DNA of 64,000 bases. It comes from Archaeoglobaceae archaeon (GTDB lineage Archaea; Halobacteriota; Archaeoglobi; Archaeoglobales; Archaeoglobaceae). Below the pieces are notes generated by a model. That model was not told the DNA's origin and did no database searches. It saw nothing but the letters and a program-made list of their open reading frames with translations. Positions 35,814 to 44,248 of this stretch are shown here, one piece after another (within the stretch, counting starts at the first letter, position 1; each line of letters opens with the position of its first letter). Where the stretch lies: the NCBI GenBank assembly GCA_038734275.1, contig JAVYOO010000001.1, positions 186,001 to 250,000 of the forward strand, read 5' to 3'. The position numbers and the translations under genes are program-made.

Positions 35814-36260
35814 TCAGATCATTCTACCGTATCTGTCGATTTCTCCTCTTTTTATTCTTGTTGCTGAAATCGGCTTTCCGTCTTCTGCAAGAACCCAATC
35901 GACTTTAATGATCTTTATTTCCTTTTTTCCCATCTCTAATCGCTTTTCATTTATTTTCAAAGCCATTTCAAGCGTTTCTGGAGAAACCACAATCACTTCG
36001 AAGTCGTTATCGAGTGTTTTTCCGAATGGATTGGATATCATGACTATCTCTGGCTCAAAACCATATTTTCTGACAATAAACTGTCTCACGTTTTCGGCTC
36101 TTATTTCAAAGGGAAGAACACATCGAACTCTTTTTCTTGCCATTTCATCACTTGTAATGCCGATGACCACATCTTTTCCACCAAGCTGGACTGCGCAGTC
36201 GATGAGCTTTTTGTGACCTTCATGCAGAGGTTCGAACGTTCCACCGAGCACAACTTTCAC
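35814..36260 (-). CDS. coaD: Phosphopantetheine adenylyltransferase, archaeal type
   Basis: A 148-residue nucleotidyltransferase for the fourth step of coenzyme A synthesis: ATP plus 4'-phosphopantetheine gives dephospho-CoA. The N-terminal GGTFEPLHEGHKKLI contains the T/HxGH catalytic motif, and the C-terminal PISATRIKRGEID corresponds to the ISSTxIR motif. Length and motifs match the archaeal/eukaryotic family rather than bacterial CoaD. Confidence 0.93.
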   Translation of the reverse strand: MKVVLGGTFEPLHEGHKKLIDCAVQLGGKDVVIGITSDEMARKRVRCVLPFEIRAENVRQFIVRKYGFEPEIVMISNPFGKTLDNDFEVIVVSPETLEMALKINEKRLEMGKKEIKIIKVDWVLAEDGKPISATRIKRGEIDRYGRMI

Positions 36261-36312
36261 AAAAAATTCAGAGCAGAAGAAAATAAAAATTTTTTTATTT
36301 ATACATATATGT

Positions 36313-37365
36313 TTAAAAATTATAATTTTTATAGCATCTCAATTTTTCACCGATTGCAACTGCGTTTAGGCATCGATTGCATGAAACACAGTCGCTCCTT
36401 ATCCAGTGTCTTGGAAGATAAGGGTCCCGAATCAGAGGTCTCGACATTGCAATCAAATCTACGCTTTCGAGAAGCTTTTCAGCAACTTCAATACTCCTTA
36501 TTCCGCCTACAGCGATCACAGGCACAGAAACTTCTTTTTTAATCTCAATTGCAAACTTTGCAAAATATGCTTCACCACTTTTTTGCACCTTCTGGCTAAC
36601 CACATTGTATCTGTAATGGTAAGTAGACTCATACATACCTCCACTAACCTCTATTGCGCTGACAAAGTCGTTCAATCTTTTTGCAATCTTTATCGAATCT
36701 TGAAGCTCAAGACCTCCAGGAACGAAGTCATGTGCATTCATTTTAACAAGTATTGGGATTTTACTTTTCTCTCTAACTCTTTCGATAATTTCAAGGACAA
36801 CTCTAACTCCATCACCATATTCGTCTTTCCTTCTATTTGTGTGGGGCGATAGAAATTCACTCAGTAGATAACCATGAGCGCAATGTAGCTGAACAGCATC
36901 AAATCCCGCCCTCTCAGCCCTGAGCACGGCATTTTTGAAATCCTCTATTATTTTTTCGATTTCCTCTTTTGTAAGTTCTCTTGGCATCACATCGATTGAT
37001 GGATCGTAAACTGCGGATGGGGCAACTGGGGGAGATATAAGTGTCTGCCTTCCTGCGTGGGCTATTTGAGCCACAAAGCACACGTCCTTATCAACTCTTT
37101 TTACCTCGAATACAAGTCTTTTAAGACCTTCTATAAACTCATCCCTGCTAATTCCAGTCATTTTTGGCATCGCTTTTCCATTATCGCTTACAAACATGAA
37201 ACCAGTGATAATCATTCCTGTTCCGCCTTCAGCCAGTTTTTTGTAGAGATCTATGAGTTCCTGAGTTACGAACCTGTTTTCAGCCATAGCTTCCGCTGTT
37301 GCTGAGCGAACGATTCTATTTTTTAGCTTAAGATCATCAGTTTCCAATTCACTAAAAACTTTCAC
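36313..37365 (-). CDS. NADH:flavin oxidoreductase, Old Yellow Enzyme family
   Basis: A 350-residue FMN-dependent TIM-barrel enzyme. It shows FVAQIAHAGRQTL, QLHCAHGYLLSEFLSPHTNRR (catalytic histidine pair), KMNAHDF and VIAVGGIRS. At the C terminus CVSCNRCL and a last CYKN resemble the [4Fe-4S] cysteines of 2,4-dienoyl-CoA reductase-type enzymes, but the FAD/NADH domain that would follow is absent, so a partner must deliver electrons. The substrate is unknown. Confidence 0.88.
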   Translation of the reverse strand: MKVFSELETDDLKLKNRIVRSATAEAMAENRFVTQELIDLYKKLAEGGTGMIITGFMFVSDNGKAMPKMTGISRDEFIEGLKRLVFEVKRVDKDVCFVAQIAHAGRQTLISPPVAPSAVYDPSIDVMPRELTKEEIEKIIEDFKNAVLRAERAGFDAVQLHCAHGYLLSEFLSPHTNRRKDEYGDGVRVVLEIIERVREKSKIPILVKMNAHDFVPGGLELQDSIKIAKRLNDFVSAIEVSGGMYESTYHYRYNVVSQKVQKSGEAYFAKFAIEIKKEVSVPVIAVGGIRSIEVAEKLLESVDLIAMSRPLIRDPYLPRHWIRSDCVSCNRCLNAVAIGEKLRCYKNYNF

Positions 37366-37410
37366 AGATAACCTCTATATGCTTAATTTAAATAAATTTT
37401 TAAAAATAAA

Positions 37411-38136
37411 TTAGTCTCTAAACTTTTGCAGTTTCTTGAGTAATTCGATGTCTCCCTGAGCATCCCCTGCACAAGTTGCGATTATTCCGTCCACCAATCC
37501 ATCCAGCTTTTCAGCAACTTTCTCTACATCTTCCATTTTTGCAGTAACTGGCCAGCCAATAACCTTGAGAATCTCTGCATTTTTAGGTGTTCCGACAAGG
37601 AAATAGGCATATAATGGCTTCTTCAATTTTCTGCACTCTTTTGAAACTTCTTCAAGCATAGGTAAAACTTTTTCTTCTGTTCTCATGAAGAATATAAAAT
37701 CCCATGGCGCTCTAACTCGCTCTATAAGCTCATCGGCAGATTTTCTTGCGGAGATCAGACATCCAAGCTTTAGATTCTTAATTTTCACAGTATTTCTCAG
37801 GAAATCTCTTGCCTCTTCTGAAGATTTGAGCATTTTTATTGGCTCACCATACTTGGGAATGTCCCCCATGGTCAAAACAATTCCATCCAATCCTACCGCC
37901 TCAGATGCCAATGCCAGTCCTCCAACTTCCACAGGGCCTTTGTAGTGCAGAATGAATATAGGTATAACTATTTTTTCAGGATATTTCGTCTTTAAAACAC
38001 ATCCAACAGCAATTCCGCTTGGTGCAGGCATTCCTGCAGCGCTGTCAGTTACATTCCAGCCATCGACAAGGTCTTTAGTTTCTTCTGCAAGCTTCAAAAA
38101 TTTTCTTGTTGGAACAAACTCGTGCAGTATTTTCAT
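37411..38136 (-). CDS. Methylenetetrahydrofolate reductase-like TIM-barrel protein
   Basis: A 241-residue protein resembling the shortened MetF/MTHFR fold. DGWNVTDSAAGMPAPS corresponds to the early flavin-binding strand and GLDGIVLTMGDIPKYGEP to the LxxTGDxP segment, followed by LGCLISARKSADELIERV. Usual MTHFRs are about 290 residues. Archaeoglobus uses tetrahydromethanopterin, whose reductase (Mer) is unrelated, so the substrate of this protein is open; methylotrophic or methionine-related roles are possible. It has a ribosome site GGGGAGG about 8 bases ahead of ATG 38136. Confidence 0.65.
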   Translation of the reverse strand: MKILHEFVPTRKFLKLAEETKDLVDGWNVTDSAAGMPAPSGIAVGCVLKTKYPEKIVIPIFILHYKGPVEVGGLALASEAVGLDGIVLTMGDIPKYGEPIKMLKSSEEARDFLRNTVKIKNLKLGCLISARKSADELIERVRAPWDFIFFMRTEEKVLPMLEEVSKECRKLKKPLYAYFLVGTPKNAEILKVIGWPVTAKMEDVEKVAEKLDGLVDGIIATCAGDAQGDIELLKKLQKFRD

Positions 38137-38270
38137 CTATATCAACCTCCCCGTTAAATTTAAACAGTAGCATCTATTTAAGATTTTTCTTTTTAATAAT
38201 TCAGTCTGTGAATGAATTCGGCAGTTAATCTATTTCACAAAAATTTTTATACCTCCTTTCATTGGAAAGG

Positions 38271-39119
38271 ATGATGTTTTTGTCTCTACTGGTATCAATT
38301 TCCTGTTTGGTGTTCATAATTGGAGTATTTTACCGAATTGCCAAACTTTTGGATCGAACTCATGTGCGATGCGAACTTTATCCGAATCCTTTTTATTTCC
38401 ATAGTCATCGAGATTGCGGAGAAATTAAAGATAGAAAGCGATTTTTTATAATTCTAAGAGCAATAGCTTCTATAGCTATTCTTAATAGAAAAAAAATGTC
38501 GCTTCAGCCAAAACACTGGTTTGTAACATTTGTATTCCATTTGGGCATATTTCTTCACATCCTTTGGATTTTTATATTAGGTCTTTATGTATTTACAGGA
38601 AATCTGATAATCTTTGAGGGCTTTTTCATCTTTTCGATCTTGGGCTTTCTTGGATTGGTTTTGATGTCTTTTTTTGCCAATTATCTGCTAATAAGGAAGC
38701 TTCGAGCTCCAATTCGAAATTACGTTCCAATGGAAGACTATACCATTCTTTTTCTTGTTATATTGATGTCGAGTTCTGGAATCTTGGCATTTTTTGAAGT
38801 TGACTTAGACCACATGGCAACAGTGCTAAAAGCGTTGTTAACTCAATCCCCTCTCCCTGAAATCCCACCGCTGGAATTTTTGCACCTTCTTTCTTTTTCA
38901 ATTCTCATTCTAATTCTACCATTTACAAGGATTACTCACTACATTGCAGTGTGGTTTACTCATCTTGTTCTCTGGGATAATAGATCTGCAGAAAGACTCG
39001 AACCAAGGCTAAGCGAAACTCTAAAGAGGTCTCGAGTTAAGTGGTGTGCAGATCATCTAAATCCTGATATAAGCTGGGAAGAGGAATTAAAATGGACGAA
39101 CTTTAAAGTGGGAAAATGA
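38271..39119 (+). CDS. Heme b membrane subunit, DsrM/HmeC (nitrate reductase gamma-like) family
   Basis: A 283-residue membrane protein with five or six helices. FHLGIFLHILWIF and FLHLLSFSILILILPFTRITHYIAVWF hold histidines placed as b-type heme ligands, as in DsrM, HmeC and NarI. It would oxidise menaquinol and pass electrons to the iron-sulfur partner encoded next, with which it overlaps by 4 bases. The N-terminal loop RCELYPNPFYFHSHRDCGE is cysteine-containing and cytoplasmic by its charges. ATG 38271, within GGAAAGGATG, is preferred to the upstream TTG at 38262. Confidence 0.8.
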   Translation: MMFLSLLVSISCLVFIIGVFYRIAKLLDRTHVRCELYPNPFYFHSHRDCGEIKDRKRFFIILRAIASIAILNRKKMSLQPKHWFVTFVFHLGIFLHILWIFILGLYVFTGNLIIFEGFFIFSILGFLGLVLMSFFANYLLIRKLRAPIRNYVPMEDYTILFLVILMSSSGILAFFEVDLDHMATVLKALLTQSPLPEIPPLEFLHLLSFSILILILPFTRITHYIAVWFTHLVLWDNRSAERLEPRLSETLKRSRVKWCADHLNPDISWEEELKWTNFKVGK

Positions 39120-40687
39120 AAAAAGAAGTTAGAATTTCTGATATCGCAAAGAGGGCGGGGTTGCTAATTGAATTAAGTCCTGAGGAATTAATTGAGCTTC
39201 CAAAGCCCTACGATTCAATATCAGAAAGCTTGAGCTCACCATTGACAACTAAGGATTACGCCTTTGATCTCGACGGTTTCGTTGCAATTGATCTTGAATG
39301 GAGACCCAAAAACGAATTAGAGGAGGGAGAACTGATCTTAAAATTTAAGAATGGATTGCAAAAACTTTTAGATAAGGAAGCAAACTGGACTTTTCTTTAC
39401 CCGCTTATTCTCTCACTCGAATACTGCACTCGATGCAAATCCTGCTCATCAGCCTGTCACGTCTATCTTGCTTCTGGTAAGAATGAAATTTATCGTCCAA
39501 CCTATCGTTCCGAAGTTTTCAGGAGAATTGTAAATAGCTATAGGGGAAAGCTGAAATCGAAATTCTTTGGCGGTATAGAAATTAACGCAAAGACCCTATT
39601 GAGGTTGGCAGAACTTGCATATAGGTGCAATCTCTGCAGACGTTGTACGCAATTTTGTCCGATTGGAATCGATAATGGACTAATAGCGAGAGAAATAAGA
39701 AAGATTTTTGCCCAGGAGCTTGGAATTGCCCCAAAGGCATTGCATTCTCATGGCTCGGTAAAGCATTTGCGAAATGGATCTTCGACCGGACTTACTTCTG
39801 ATGGATTCAGGGACATTATTAAATTCATAGAGGATGAAATTTTTGAGGTAACAGGAAAAAGAATAAAAATACCTGTTGATGAAAAAGGATCTGAAATACT
39901 GCTTATACACAATGCTGGCAATTATCTGAGCAGAACTGAAAACATAATGGCCTTTGCAGTAATATTTGAAGAAGCAGGTTTAGAATGGACGCTGAGCAGT
40001 GAATCGGTTGGCTACGATGCTGTAAACTATGGGGCATGGTATGATGATATTCAGCTTGGAAGAATTGCACTTAGACATGCAGAAATAGCAATGAAACTCG
40101 AAGTCAAAAAAATCGTCATTGGTGAATGTGGACACGCCCATAAGGCATTGATGGCTTTTGCAGATAGAATGCTACCTCGAGACTATAGAATACCGCGAGA
40201 AAGCTGTATCCCCCTATTGTGGGACCTGGTAAAGAAAAAATTAAATCTTGATCCAACAAAAAACAATTTTCCTGTCACTTTGCACGACCCATGCAACATT
40301 GTTAGGAATTTGGGAATAGTAGAACCACAGAGAAAAATTCTGCAAAAAATTTGTCCACAATTTAGAGAGATGGAGCCAAGCGGAATTTATAATTACTGTT
40401 GTGGTGGTGGTGGGGGACTAGCCGTAATAAATTCCCTAAACTTTCCGGAATTTAGAACCAAAATTTCTTCCAGAGTTAAGTTTTCCCAGATACTCAGGGC
40501 TTTTGAAGATTCCATTAATTCTGACGTGAATAAGTTCGTATGTGCTCCATGCAGTAACTGCAGATCAACTCTGAGGGATCTATTTGAAAAATATAATGTG
40601 GAAGAGAAGTGTCGTATTCATGAATGTGGCTTAGCGGAACTTATAGCAAACGCAATGGTGGATTTAAGAATCCCGCTGAATGGATAA
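39116..40687 (+). CDS. CCG-domain iron-sulfur protein, DsrK/HmeD/HdrD family
   Basis: A 523-residue cytoplasmic subunit. Two [4Fe-4S] ferredoxin motifs (CTRCKSCSSACH and CNLCRRCTQFCP) lie at about residues 103-185. The heterodisulfide-reductase-type CCG domain follows, with CNIVRNLG, YCCGGGGGL and CAPCSNCRSTL. Together with the heme b subunit upstream it makes a minimal two-gene quinol:disulfide (or DsrC-type thiol) oxidoreductase, part of anaerobic respiration in Archaeoglobus-like archaea. Other Dsr/Hme subunits are not next to it. Confidence 0.88.
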   Translation: MKKEVRISDIAKRAGLLIELSPEELIELPKPYDSISESLSSPLTTKDYAFDLDGFVAIDLEWRPKNELEEGELILKFKNGLQKLLDKEANWTFLYPLILSLEYCTRCKSCSSACHVYLASGKNEIYRPTYRSEVFRRIVNSYRGKLKSKFFGGIEINAKTLLRLAELAYRCNLCRRCTQFCPIGIDNGLIAREIRKIFAQELGIAPKALHSHGSVKHLRNGSSTGLTSDGFRDIIKFIEDEIFEVTGKRIKIPVDEKGSEILLIHNAGNYLSRTENIMAFAVIFEEAGLEWTLSSESVGYDAVNYGAWYDDIQLGRIALRHAEIAMKLEVKKIVIGECGHAHKALMAFADRMLPRDYRIPRESCIPLLWDLVKKKLNLDPTKNNFPVTLHDPCNIVRNLGIVEPQRKILQKICPQFREMEPSGIYNYCCGGGGGLAVINSLNFPEFRTKISSRVKFSQILRAFEDSINSDVNKFVCAPCSNCRSTLRDLFEKYNVEEKCRIHECGLAELIANAMVDLRIPLNG

Positions 40688-41318
40688 ATTGATAGTATTA
40701 AAGGTGCCCAAAACTTCTTTATGCATTCACAGCAATTTTATCTTTGTGACAACTCCAGATATCTACAGTTTCCAGCTCCTCGTAACGCTGGTAAGTGCTT
40801 TAGGAGTCTCGTTTGTCCTTAAGGACTATGTAGCGAGTGCTATCGCTGGACTCATCTTCAGAAAAGTGAAGCACATAAGACCAAATACGAGAATAAAGGT
40901 GATGGTGAACCCGGTGATAAAGGGAGACGTTGTTGACATTGGCTGGTTTAGAACAACTTTGAGAGAAGTTGGCGATGGGGAAAGGCTTCCAAGTGTTCAT
41001 ACTGGTAGAATTCTGAAGCTTCCAAACTTCTTCCTATTTAACAATCCCCTCGTGATCTATGGGGAAACGATCACAGACGAAGTCGTTGCCTACATAGAAG
41101 CCAAGAGATTTAACCCCTCATGTATTGAGCTAATGCGGAAAGCAATCGAAGAGGAAGGGCATAAGGTTGTTGAGGTAGGCGTTTTTCAGAAGGAAAACTA
41201 CTTCATAGTCCACGGGATCTTTGAGAGCGATATAAGCGAGATGACAGATGTCAGGAGCAAAATTCTACTCAACTTCTTTAAGAAAGTAGAGGAAGCTTCA
41301 AAAAAGGCTGGAAGCTAA
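40680..41318 (+). CDS. MscS-like small membrane protein
   Basis: A 212-residue protein. After about 30 residues comes one membrane helix (SFQLLVTLVSALGVSFVL), then DYVASAIAGLIFRK, which resembles the pore-lining turn of MscS, and a beta-domain-like stretch RIKVMVNPVIKGDVVDIGWFRTTLRE ending in PNFFLFNNPLVIYG. Channels of this family release solutes on osmotic shock, but here the usual preceding helices are missing, so it is a reduced member. Its ATG overlaps the CCG protein gene by 8 bases and so belongs to the same operon. Confidence 0.65.
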   Translation: MDKLIVLKVPKTSLCIHSNFIFVTTPDIYSFQLLVTLVSALGVSFVLKDYVASAIAGLIFRKVKHIRPNTRIKVMVNPVIKGDVVDIGWFRTTLREVGDGERLPSVHTGRILKLPNFFLFNNPLVIYGETITDEVVAYIEAKRFNPSCIELMRKAIEEEGHKVVEVGVFQKENYFIVHGIFESDISEMTDVRSKILLNFFKKVEEASKKAGS

Positions 41319-42577
41319 AATTTTCTGTCCTTCTTTTTCATCTCAGGATAAAGGATCTCTTTTACAGAGTCGAGGAATCCCGAGTAAATGTGGGCATCAA
41401 CTGCAAAGTGAGCATAGCTGTAATCGCTAAAACCTGTCAGTTCGGCGACGTATTTTGTAAGCAGAGCAAATCCAAACATGTTTGCGTGCATCGCTCCATA
41501 AGCGTCGTTTGATCGCATGTAAAAGACTCCTCTAAGTTTTCCTCTATTGTTTAGAAACTGATAACCTCTAAGGCATGGTGGGTCGTTGCTAAGCAGATCC
41601 CATGGTCTTGAAATTCCAACGTAGCAATCTCTTCTGCATTTGTCCTCCTTAAGCTTTCTTATGGCTTCAAATAGCTGATCAACCTTTATGGGATCCTTAG
41701 TGCAAAATCTGGCCCTCTCTGCATACGTATATTCTTCCCCCTCCTTTAAAATGCTTTTCTCAACTCTCTCGAGCAATTTTTCTGCACAGATAACGTATTC
41801 GTGTGCGTAATCGATGCCATATCTCTCAGTGAAAGGAGCCTTGTCATGAAGTTTGTTCTCCTCAGGCTTTTTAACCTCTACAAAGAATCTATGGATGAAC
41901 TTGCTCGTCTTCTGCCCTTCAAACATGTCCCACTCAGTCTCTTTGGTTTTTCCATGGTTGTAAATGACTTCGAGAGCGGAATGCCATGCTGAGGAAATGT
42001 AGTCCTCAACCAAATGTGTTCCGAGCTCAGTATAACCGAAGATTTCCTCTTTTTGTTCTGAAATCAATTTTGCTTTGTTGAGATCCCTCTCGTAAATATG
42101 TGGAATACCTATAAGCATTCCAATACTCCCTGAGGGTAACTCAGCCCTATCCGCAACAGATTTTAAAGCGTAGCATAGAAATCGGAAGTTTGGTTCAAAG
42201 TAATTAAAACAGTCAAGTGAACGGATATAAGCAGTAAGATGCAATTTTTCATCGAATAGGAATGATATTTCAGTAATTGCTGGGGGATTTGGAGAGAAAG
42301 AGTCTTGTGGTCTCCAGATTGGGATTGAGACCCTTCTTGTGAATCTTTTTTCTTTTAGCTTTCTGCCTGCAAGTTCAATTACTTCCAAAAACCTGCTCAA
42401 GTATGTTTCTCCAAAGTAATCCCTTGAAACTTCAGGATTATCAGAATTTTCAACAACCAAAAAGCTTGGACCTGCACTTAAGTAGTTCCCGAATCTTGAT
42501 TTGCATAGAGACCCATTTTCAATTATTTTTGCGATAATAGCACTTCTCGCTCCTTCCCAATCCTTAGAAACAATCAT
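41315..42577 (-). CDS. Tandem thymidylate synthase (ThyA-like) with one degenerate domain
   Basis: A 420-residue protein built from two ThyA-like halves. The C-terminal half has paired arginines R315-R316, the nucleophile C335 in NDPPC, RSND (R355, D358), N366 and AHIY (H396, Y398), all positions of the ThyA active site, with leucine after the cysteine instead of histidine. The N-terminal half repeats the pattern (R81-R82, W88, R119-S120, D122, N130, H160-Y162) but has alanine (A100) in place of the cysteine. It should methylate dUMP, or a related pyrimidine nucleotide, as an internal pseudo-dimer with one active site. The cofactor would be a methylene-pterin. Confidence 0.75.
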   Translation of the reverse strand: MIVSKDWEGARSAIIAKIIENGSLCKSRFGNYLSAGPSFLVVENSDNPEVSRDYFGETYLSRFLEVIELAGRKLKEKRFTRRVSIPIWRPQDSFSPNPPAITEISFLFDEKLHLTAYIRSLDCFNYFEPNFRFLCYALKSVADRAELPSGSIGMLIGIPHIYERDLNKAKLISEQKEEIFGYTELGTHLVEDYISSAWHSALEVIYNHGKTKETEWDMFEGQKTSKFIHRFFVEVKKPEENKLHDKAPFTERYGIDYAHEYVICAEKLLERVEKSILKEGEEYTYAERARFCTKDPIKVDQLFEAIRKLKEDKCRRDCYVGISRPWDLLSNDPPCLRGYQFLNNRGKLRGVFYMRSNDAYGAMHANMFGFALLTKYVAELTGFSDYSYAHFAVDAHIYSGFLDSVKEILYPEMKKKDRKF

Positions 42578-42599
42578 CCAATTAAGTAAAAAAATTGAT

Positions 42600-43349
42600 T
42601 TAAATCTTTATCCACTGACAGGCATTGTTTACGCATGCACATCTCATCTGGCTGTGCTCATAGCATTCCCTCCACTCGCAAGTGGTGACGATCGGTTGCT
42701 CAAAAATGGATCTGCAAACCTGCCCTGAACAGCTGTCTTGAGTGCAATCTTTATCGCTGTTGCATTTGCCAAACGTAGACCAGCCACAGAATTCAACACC
42801 CTTCTTTTCAAGCTTAACAGCTTCTCCCGAAAGGCTGACGAATTCAACTCCAAGATCTGTGGCGTTGAAGATCTTCACTTCCTTCTGGCAAAGACATCTT
42901 AGCAACTGTCCATCGTAGTCTTTTTCGATCACTCTGTAAACTTCTCCCCTTTCAACCTTAACCTCATCGCTTCCGCAGTTTACTGTGACGTAGGCTCTGA
43001 TCATTCTTGCTTGGGAGTCATAAACGTAGTAGTTCTGATACCCGCGGGTTAAATCTGAGCAATTACCAACTTCAAACTGCAACTTAGCCCATTTCTGACC
43101 GCATTCTCCTCTAAAGAAAGCCCATTCGTCGCATTCAGTTCCATCTGGAAAAATACAGATTCCAGCCTGCCCTTGGGGTGTTGATTCGATTCTATAGCTA
43201 TAGCCCAGATCCTTGCAGTAAACCGCTGCAGGGTTGGGGGTTCCTAAGGCATCCGGGGAGCTTTCTTTACTTTCAAAACTCAGCTTCAATATTGTAGCGC
43301 TCGAAATTGCTACAATCAGAATCACCAGACTCAATAACACCCTGTTCAT
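42600..43349 (-). CDS. Exported cysteine-rich protein: DUF333 plus eight-cysteine cluster
   Basis: A 249-residue protein with an N-terminal signal or anchor helix (residues 5-22). GTPNPAAVYCKDLGYSYRIE to ECDEWAFFRGECG is the small DUF333 domain known from bacterial YoaF/putative hemolysin proteins. The C-terminal 65 residues contain the spaced cysteines CGWSTFGKC, DCTQDSC, VCRS, CEWREC and CACVNNAC of the archaeal eight-cysteine-cluster domain, probably disulfide-bonded outside the cell. Function is unknown; a surface or protease-inhibitor-like role is conceivable. It is divergent from the ABC exporter at 43458. Confidence 0.78.
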   Translation of the reverse strand: MNRVLLSLVILIVAISSATILKLSFESKESSPDALGTPNPAAVYCKDLGYSYRIESTPQGQAGICIFPDGTECDEWAFFRGECGQKWAKLQFEVGNCSDLTRGYQNYYVYDSQARMIRAYVTVNCGSDEVKVERGEVYRVIEKDYDGQLLRCLCQKEVKIFNATDLGVEFVSLSGEAVKLEKKGVEFCGWSTFGKCNSDKDCTQDSCSGQVCRSIFEQPIVTTCEWRECYEHSQMRCACVNNACQWIKI

Positions 43350-43457
43350 GAAATTTGCTTGCTAAAAAGATATTTATGCCTATTTTATTTGGAATATAAA
43401 ATAAATTATAAAGATGAATTTAGAAAAATTTTCAAAACTCGAAGCATATCTTCAAAT

Positions 43458-44204
43458 GTGATAGAACTTTACGATGTCAGAAAGAGTTTTGGAAATGCAG
43501 AAGTGATAAAAGGCATCAGCTTAAAGGTTCATGGAGAAATCTACGGGCTTCTCGGTCCGAATGGGAGCGGTAAAACTACTTTAATGAAAATCGTTGGTGG
43601 AATTCTAAAGCCATCAGGCGGAAGTGTTTTTGTTGAGGGGATTGATGTTGTAAAAAACCCGATAAAGGTTAAGGAAATAATTGGCTTTGTCCCGGAAACT
43701 CCTGTTTTATATGAGAGTCTTACAGTCTCGGAACTCTTGAATCTCGTGGGAAAGATAAGGGGCTTGAAGAAAGAGGAATTAGAGGAAAGAGTCGCCAATT
43801 TTGCAAAAGCATTTGAGATCGAAGAATTCATGGACTCGCTGATCGCAACGCTTAGCTTCGGAAACAGGCAAAAAGTTGCAATAATCTCTGCTTTGCTTCA
43901 CAATCCGAGAGTTTTGATTCTCGACGAGGTCATGAACGGACTTGACGTTAAATCAGCCAAAATTCTCAGAGAGCTACTTTTCAGATTTCGAAATGAGGGA
44001 AAAAGCATTCTGTTCTCTACACACATAATGCCATTCGCAGAAATACTTTGCGACCGTGTTGGGGTAATACATGAAGGCAGAATAGTCGCTGAAGGGAAAG
44101 TAAGCGAATTAAAGGATTTTGCACGGGTTAAAGACCTTGAAGATGTCTTCTTAAAACTTACGAGAGGTGAAGACGTATCAGAGCTAATTTCCGCCTTGAT
44201 GTAA
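43458..44204 (+). CDS. ABC transporter ATP-binding protein (ABC-2 exporter type)
   Basis: A 248-residue ATPase with Walker A LLGPNGSGKTTL, Q-loop region FVPETPVLYESLTVSE, signature LSFGNRQKVAI, Walker B RVLILDEVMNGLD and switch histidine FSTHIMPF. GTG 43458 places the start two residues ahead of ELYDVRKSFGNAEVI, the family's normal beginning; the frame is open further upstream but has no good start. Note the valine-methionine after the Walker B glutamate where proline-threonine is usual. It pairs with the membrane protein encoded 44 bases later. Confidence 0.88.
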   Translation: MIELYDVRKSFGNAEVIKGISLKVHGEIYGLLGPNGSGKTTLMKIVGGILKPSGGSVFVEGIDVVKNPIKVKEIIGFVPETPVLYESLTVSELLNLVGKIRGLKKEELEERVANFAKAFEIEEFMDSLIATLSFGNRQKVAIISALLHNPRVLILDEVMNGLDVKSAKILRELLFRFRNEGKSILFSTHIMPFAEILCDRVGVIHEGRIVAEGKVSELKDFARVKDLEDVFLKLTRGEDVSELISALM

Positions 44205-44248
44205 CTCAAAGCCTTGTTTCTGCACTTTACAAAGAAGCTCACTTTCAG

